Positions 58,301-64,000 of a stretch of DNA of 64,000 nt are shown one piece after another. This stretch comes from Phlebiopsis flavidoalba. Its lineage: Eukaryota > Basidiomycota > Agaricomycetes > Polyporales > Phanerochaetaceae. How positions within the stretch are numbered: the stretch's first letter is position 1; every line of letters starts with the position of its first letter. The DNA is taken from assembly GCA_035772785.1 (NCBI GenBank), contig JAOCPU010000043.1, positions 62,001 through 126,000 of the forward strand, read 5' to 3'. A program made the position numbers and the translations under genes. Under the pieces are notes generated by a model. That model did not search any database, was not told the origin of the DNA, and saw nothing but the letters and a program-made list of their open reading frames with translations.

Positions 58301-61300
58301 GTAGTTAGCTGCCGCGGGGAGCTAGATTGGCAGCGAGTCGAGGGAAGCATATACAACCGTGCGGCACTCCAGATGATTGTAGCTATGTATCACTCCTCTA
58401 GTTGTGGCAAGAGATGGCATAGCTGACGCCGGATCAAGTCATTTCTCAATGGACCGGTAGCTCTCGGCCCACAACAGGCAGTCAGTTACCCTTATTACAC
58501 GCCCCACTGCCCCTCCCACGTGCTGGTCTTGAACGGCATGGTGTCCAGAACTCCATCTATCGTCGCGCCCGCGCATCACACAGCACAGCGTGACCCCATA
58601 CTCGCGCACGGGTTCGGGGACGACTAATCGAAAGTTATGGTGCCTTCGCTTTGCTCTCGGCTGGGAAACTTCAACGCTCTACAGTCGGTCACCTGGCTAG
58701 TAGTCTGTTGATCCCGTGGGCACGTGACATGAGAGTAGAACGTTTTATCCAGCGTCTTGAGCGGACAGAGAGCGCACACGGTAGGAAAAACCACGGTGCT
58801 CCTTCGAACTCTCCATCAACACTTCGATTTCGTATTTCGTGCGATGAGGTCGTGCAGGGGCAGCCACTGCGGAGGCGGCGATGTGTCGAAAAAAGGGCGC
58901 GGAAGCTCTGGAGCGGCGCTGATGCGGACACGTGATGACTCACACCACATCCGGTCAGGTCGGCCCATCGTCGTGCTCGCTGCGCTCAATCGAGGGCCAA
59001 ATTCAGCCTTCCTGCTGCCTAAGTCCGTCCGTCGGTAGCCTGCCATGACTATCTGGTCAAGGAGCTCCGGCTGGGAAGGCAAGATCGCGCAAGCAGACAG
59101 TATCAACGTTATCCTCGCAAAGAGTCAGGTGAGGTGTTGCGTCCGCCAGGAAGAATGCAACCGAACTGATATGGTGCCTTGGACGTTTTGTTCGTGGCAC
59201 CACATTCCCTCCGTCGTGCGGTACCGTCTATGGATCTCTGCCTGCTGTGCTGTGCCACACGTCCGATGCGTCCATTTCGTGGTCTGTACACGATGCGGAG
59301 CGGAGCAGTCGTGGGCAGGGGAGACAACTTGTGAGGGTAGGCGCAAAAGGCATTCGCCAGTACTCTTTCATTCTGGATCGGATCTCGGCCATGGGAAGCA
59401 CACGGGTGCGTCGTCAGCAAGAACGTGGATGCTACTGATTCACGGGATGCGCGCACCCCTGTCTCTGTGCAACATGCTTTGGGTGTGGGTTTCGGACCTA
59501 CGAATGTTTTCGTAGCTTTGAGAAAGTTGACCCTCAGTGCAATTCGAAAAATTACAACAACCAAATTTCAACGGCATATGCAATCAAATCTGACCGTACG
59601 CTTGACCATGCATTCATTGCTACGCGCTGACCAAAACATCGCGGGATACCACATCTTGACTTCCTTTCATTGTGCCAAATGAGCCTCGCAGGACGGAATC
59701 CCCTGTACAAGCGTAGCGCTGTACTCGATCGGACTCCACCCAGCCACGCTGGCAATCTCCGTGTCCTCACGGCGTGGCATGGGGCCCGCCACGACGGGTG
59801 CTCTGCGTAATTCCTGCATACGCATCACACCCAGACTATTAGCTTTGGAGCCACTAATCAAACCACACGCGTTCTGACATGGCTTCACCCGGAGCCACCT
59901 GCACCATAACTGTGCTCACGACGGGCGAAAGCCTACCTTCCATTCCACACCATTCCTTTTCATTATTATTCTAGAGATGCTGTGATCGAGCCTATCGCGG
60001 GCCATCAATAGTAAGTAATCTGCACAGAGTCCCCTGTCAACCCCCTGATCAAAGTCAAAACCCTGCTGTGAGCTGCCGCACCAGAGAACTCCTCCGTAAC
60101 GCAAACGAAGATACGACGTTCCATGACGGCGAAGAACCCAACGCGGAACGAGTTGGGGCATTGCGTTATGTGGATATCAGTTATCCCTATCCGTGGGTGA
60201 CACTGGCTGTGAAGTATGCCGACACAGCGTCCGGCACGAAAGATGTCGAGGCAGGAGACACGTGACCGCGAGAGAACTGGGGAGACAAGACGTCAACAGT
60301 CTAGAGGCAGCCGACCGCACTCATGCCGATCGAGGGGATCATGCTTGTGTCTGCGATATAGAAGCCGCAAGAATCCCCGCCAAGAAATGAAGTGTTCAAG
60401 GGGGGTCGTTAAAGTGACAGATGTGTGTGGAGGAACAACACAGAGTCGTAGAACGAGGCCATGGCACTCGCCCTCTCTAACTCTGGTGCGCTTTGGACTT
60501 GTCTCTTATTGTAGGACGTGAGTTCATCGTGTAAGCATTGAAAGATGTGGGAGGGGCGTACCTGCTATAAAAAACGATTGGGCTGTGATGCTTCATGAAC
60601 ACAGACCGATGGTGAAGCCCTGTAGTGTAGCGCGTGAATCGTGATGCGGCTCAACCTTCGAACCCCGGTAAATCGCTAGTAAGCGACGTGAACAACAACC
60701 CACCACAGGGCTCAATGAGCACATGCCAACGCACCCAGTACCAGATTTTGAACACACTCCTTCGAGTCTCGATGCGACTCCTGCGAACACCACTCTTGTG
60801 TTTTAGCCCTTACACATCACACAGAGTCCGTGAAACCCAATCTGACAAAATTTCGCAGATCCGCTCGTTTAAATTAATGTGCGCCAGAAGCAGACGGCTG
60901 CGTCGTCCGAATCGGTAGGAGAATAGGAAGGTATCTAACACGGATAGGATGATTAAGAGACGTATGTCGCGGAACAAGCGAAAGTATGCGCGTGGGGAGC
61001 CGTCATATCTTGATTTCAAACTCGAGACGACCCAGTAGCCCTGCAAGAGGCACAGAGATGTGTCTAGAGAGACGGAGCTTTCGAGGGCACGGAGACGTTT
61101 GTAGTCGAGTCTTGTATATCGCGTGTGGAGAAGAAGAAAGAAAAGACAGGATACCGATGGCATAAGACCTTGGCTCAGAAGCAGTCTCGTGAGGGTTCGT
61201 GGTAGCTGTATCTCTTGGATTGTAATAGAGTCCATCTGTTTCAACTTTATTCGTAACTGCCATCGCAGCGGCCGGGGCCCAGATGAGCGAGCTTCAATCA

Positions 61301-61690
61301 TCAATCGAAGGTCTGGGTCGGGAGATGTTTAAGCTGATCGGTATATTGAAAAAACGAGTGACACTTACCTCGAGGTGGGAACACGCAGATTGGTGTGGAG
61401 GAAGAGTGGTTTTGGGAGGCTAGGAAACAAAGTCGTCTGTGACTGGAGAGACTGGGGCGACCCATCCTGGATTTGCCGGGCGCGTGCCCGCTGTTGAGGC
61501 ATCCTAGCTAGTAATATAGGGACGAACTCGAGACTCATCGCGTGTACTCCGATATCCACTTGTGGTTAGTGTGGGGTATGTGCACTGTATATCCTGTTTC
61601 TCATGATCACCCTAGGACACATCATTCCCAAGTAATAAGTAAATCAGGAACACACCGACCTCAAGACCCCTCCACACCTCCCCCTCCCCC
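55324..61690. other. Long stretch without recognised genes
   Basis: Many short frames occur on both strands, but none shows a domain I can name. Candidates with protein-like composition are 57559-57882 (plus; FNQLKDLGRSSAAKLRPNLD), 58757-59106 on both strands, and 60810-61304 (minus), which has hydrophobic stretches (MPSVSCLFFLLLHTRY and LLIILSVLDTFLFSY) and might be a small membrane protein. The region may hold genes too broken by indels to read by eye. Confidence 0.4.
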
Positions 61691-61699
61691 TTCGCAACG

Positions 61700-63200
61700 A
61701 CTTCCAACGCCTCCCCCCAACGCTCCGCACCCACCCACCCCCCTCACAAGCCCACGCGCCCCTCGTGTGCGCAAGCCCACAATCCGACCCCTTAACGCCT
61801 CCTCAACCGTCCCCACGGCTGCGTCGCCCACATGCGCAATACGACACGATGCCCCGCCGCGCCCAACCCGCGCTCCGTGTCGTACGCGCGCGACCGCGTC
61901 CGCGAGCGGCCGCCCGCAGCTGCCCGTCGGGAAGGGTCGGCCGGAAGAGAATCGCGCGCGGTTAGACGCCAGGAAGAGCACTCGCCGATGCGCACGGGCG
62001 GACGGCTGCTCATAAGTCCTGCGCGCGTGCAGGTGGCCTCGCGGTGTACTTCACCGCGGCGAGCGCACGTCGAGCGCGCGAGGATGCGCCCTGGCGCGCT
62101 GCGCGGGCTGCGTCTAGCGTGTGTGGCGGTGCGGACAAGACGTACCAGGGGGCGCACGTACCTCTCGCTGTCGGCGTGGCGTACGATAACGCGCGCGCGA
62201 GGGCGGCGTAGACCGTCGCGTCGGGAGGCGCGCGCGCGGGTTCACGGGCGGATCGGACGACGCTGAGGCAGGCGGAAGATCTGCTTCTCGGGACGTCCCC
62301 AGTAGCGCGCGCGACGGCCGCGCGCGTCTCGGCTTTGTTCTCGGCCGCGCGCGTCCCGAGCGGCTCCCCGAACTGCAGCACGAAGAGCAGGCAGGAGACG
62401 ACGCCCGACGGCGGTACCGCAGCACCGGCAGCTGCGCGTCGAGCATCGCGTACACAAAATCCGCCGGTCGTCGATGATCGGCCGCGCGGCGGGGTCAGCG
62501 AGCAGCGCGGGCCGCGCCCAGTAGCGTGTCGAGGAACGTCGTCGCGCCCGCCGGCTCCCCTCCCCACCCGTGCGCCCCCCCCCCCCCCCCGCCCCCCCGC
62601 ACAAGACGGCGCGCGCCAGCCGCGCGTTGTACACCCTGCAGCGCCATGCGCGGATCTGGAGGGCCTGCGTGCTGCCGTAGACAGCCGCCGCGAGCTGCCT
62701 GGCCGCGCGCGAGCGGCACGGCGCGGGGCGTACGGCCCCGCGCGTTGGCGGCGCAGAGAGGGGCGAGCGCGTGCCGAGCGCCGCGCACCGCGGCGAGCTG
62801 CTGGGGGGTGTCGCTGAGCCAGGAGCGCGAGGGCGCGCGCACGCGCGCGGTTAAGGAGGACTAGTGTCGGCTGACGGCGCGCAGGGCGGCGAGAGGAGAG
62901 CCAGGAGGCCGGCGTGCCTGTGCCGGGTGCGCCGAGCCAGGGGGCGGCGCTGTCGTCGCGCAGGGCGCCGGGCTTCTGGGTGTGGATGAGGTCGGAGAGG
63001 AACGCTTGTGAGGGCGAGGTAGGTCGTGCGTGGAGGGAGGACCAGGTCGAGGATGGTGGGTGAGGGGTGGGCCGTTGGAGAGGTGGTCTTCGCGTAGGAT
63101 GGAGTGGAGGCGGAGTAGTTGGGAGGTGCGTGGCCGACGATTGTGTGGGGAGGGTGTCGAGGGTCGGTGAGCACACGGCGTCCGACATGGTTTGCCAAGT
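61700..63200 (-). other. GC-rich coding-like block, unidentified
   Basis: This block is strikingly G/C-rich. All frames are open for long distances, so length alone means little; the 443-codon frame 62010-63341 is mostly Arg/Ala. Minus-strand pieces look more protein-like when frames are switched: LLRLHSILREDHLSNG, TILDLVLPPRTTYLAL, AFLSDLIHTQKPGA, TTFLDTLLG, LADPAARPIIDDRRILYAML and DAQLPVLRYRR, then LLFVLQFGEPLGTRA. I considered a gamma-tubulin-complex (Spc97/98) protein but could not support it. A C-run at about 62577-62597 is a likely indel site. Confidence 0.35.
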
Positions 63201-64000
63201 AGGACGTCGCTGCGCCACCGACAGATTCTGTATTCCCAGCACATTGTCTTCAACGCTTTGTGACGATGAAGCTTGCCTTGGAGTCATACTCGAATTGTAT
63301 TGAAACCGGTTCGAGAGCCTGCTGAAAGCGCATATAAGCATATTTTCTGGCGGACTACTGCTTGTCGACGCTACATAACTTACTGTGCCTCACCTCGCGG
63401 AGAACCTCTGGGTAAAAGTAGTTGTATGCGCGGAAAGCCATCCAAGAGAAGGTGAAGACTACATGCACGGCTGCGGAGAGCTCAACAGAGACAGCCACAC
63501 CACGCTCTCGCTGGGGCAGCCTTCTCTCGGACCAGGTACCACCGAGATGCCGGAAGATGGGGGGTGTGAGCCCAGTCATGAGCAACAGCGTAACGAGTTA
63601 CCCCCTTGTCAGGGGAGGGCGATGACCCAAGGAGTCTATACGGCCGTCATGTGTTAATGCATCGACGGACGAGTAGAGCCATGGATACGCACTTTCTGCA
63701 GTCCTTTCTGGGGCATCCTGTGCTACGAATGCGCGGTGCTAATAGAGGCATTGATAGGTTGATTTAGGGCTGAGTGTCTGCTTTGTGCGATGGATATGGC
63801 GGAAAGGAGGCAGCGTTTATGAGGAGTTTATATCCGGTCGCCCAGACAAGAGGGTGGACGTGCAAATCGAGGTCATGGACGGCGAGAGCCACGCCACGAT
63901 CGGGCGTCCGAGCGTGGGGATATTGTCTTTGTACTCCTCGTCGTCCACGGCACGACCCTGCAGCGCGATCTGCCAGAGCCACGCTGATCACCCGGTAACG
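63201..64000. other. No recognised gene at the right edge
   Basis: Minus-strand frames such as 63355-63585 (with VHVVFTFSWMAFRAYNYFY) have a hydrophobic, possibly membrane-spanning segment, and 63764-63991 runs off the window edge. Neither can be assigned. Confidence 0.3.

Noticed and set aside
59045..59564. Possible gene on either strand at 59.0-59.6 kb
   Set aside because: Both strands give moderately long frames, but neither shows a motif or supported splice sites.
62010..63341. 443-codon open frame taken as a protein
   Set aside because: Its translation is dominated by Arg, Ala and Pro and is open because the DNA is GC-rich; protein-like pieces appear only when frames are switched.
1..64000. 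CRISPR array, bacterial defence island or prophage
   Set aside because: No regular direct repeats with spacers, no bacterial operon structure and many spliceosomal introns; the DNA is fungal.

Overview
The window is fungal nuclear DNA, most likely from an agaricomycete (mushroom-forming basidiomycete). The reasons are protein-coding genes split by many 47-61 bp GT-AG introns, no bacterial-style operons, and a gene set typical of these fungi: a DUF6535 membrane protein, two BTB proteins, F-box/LRR proteins, a divergent Hsp70-like ATPase, a Helitron and several families I know only from Agaricomycetes. I see no rRNA, tRNA, CRISPR array or viral genome. Coding segments are clear, but almost every recognised gene changes reading frame several times inside conserved motifs, often by one base in a homopolymer. 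The DNA is either uncorrected long-read assembly or a decaying region. Splice sites and residues are otherwise well kept, which favours sequence error for most housekeeping genes.

Layout. 1-5 kb: a coiled-coil family copy on the minus strand (1.74-3.09 kb) and a small conserved protein on the plus strand (4.27-4.85 kb). 5-12 kb: D-xylulokinase on the minus strand (5.26-8.29 kb), a Tudor-fold HVA1-like protein on the plus strand and a GNAT acetyltransferase on the minus strand, the last two tail to tail. 12-20.8 kb: DUF6535 protein (+), BTB protein (-), AlkB-like dioxygenase (-), and two unrecognised proteins (+, -). 20.8-24.9 kb: a gene-poor, visibly A/T-richer stretch with an old diverged repeat. 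24.9-25.5 kb: a small beta-strand-rich protein. 27.2-34.2 kb: a decayed autonomous Helitron (HUH replication initiator plus Pif1-type helicase), followed by a 1 kb coding-like module.

35.8-46 kb: an F-box protein, a tandem pair of F-box-headed proteins resembling a nucleotidyltransferase-like agaricomycete family, unresolved coding-like blocks and a second F-box/LRR gene. 46.3-50.1 kb: Rab geranylgeranyltransferase beta subunit (BET2), a bromodomain gene fragment carrying a 14-bp tandem duplication, and a second BTB gene. 50.9-55.3 kb: the Hsp70-like gene and a second coiled-coil family copy, diverging head to head. 55.3-61.7 kb: nothing recognised. 61.7-63.2 kb: a very GC-rich minus-strand coding-like block.

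The genes do not form one pathway. They mix unrelated housekeeping functions (xylulose metabolism, prenylation, acetylation) with expanded fungal families (BTB, F-box, coiled-coil, nucleotidyltransferase-like, Hsp70-like). Three of these families occur twice in the 64 kb, so local duplication and Helitron activity are the main structural themes. I did not find a convincing undescribed multi-gene system. The best leads are the paired nucleotidyltransferase-like genes, the module behind the Helitron, the coiled-coil family and a repeated 20-bp palindrome.
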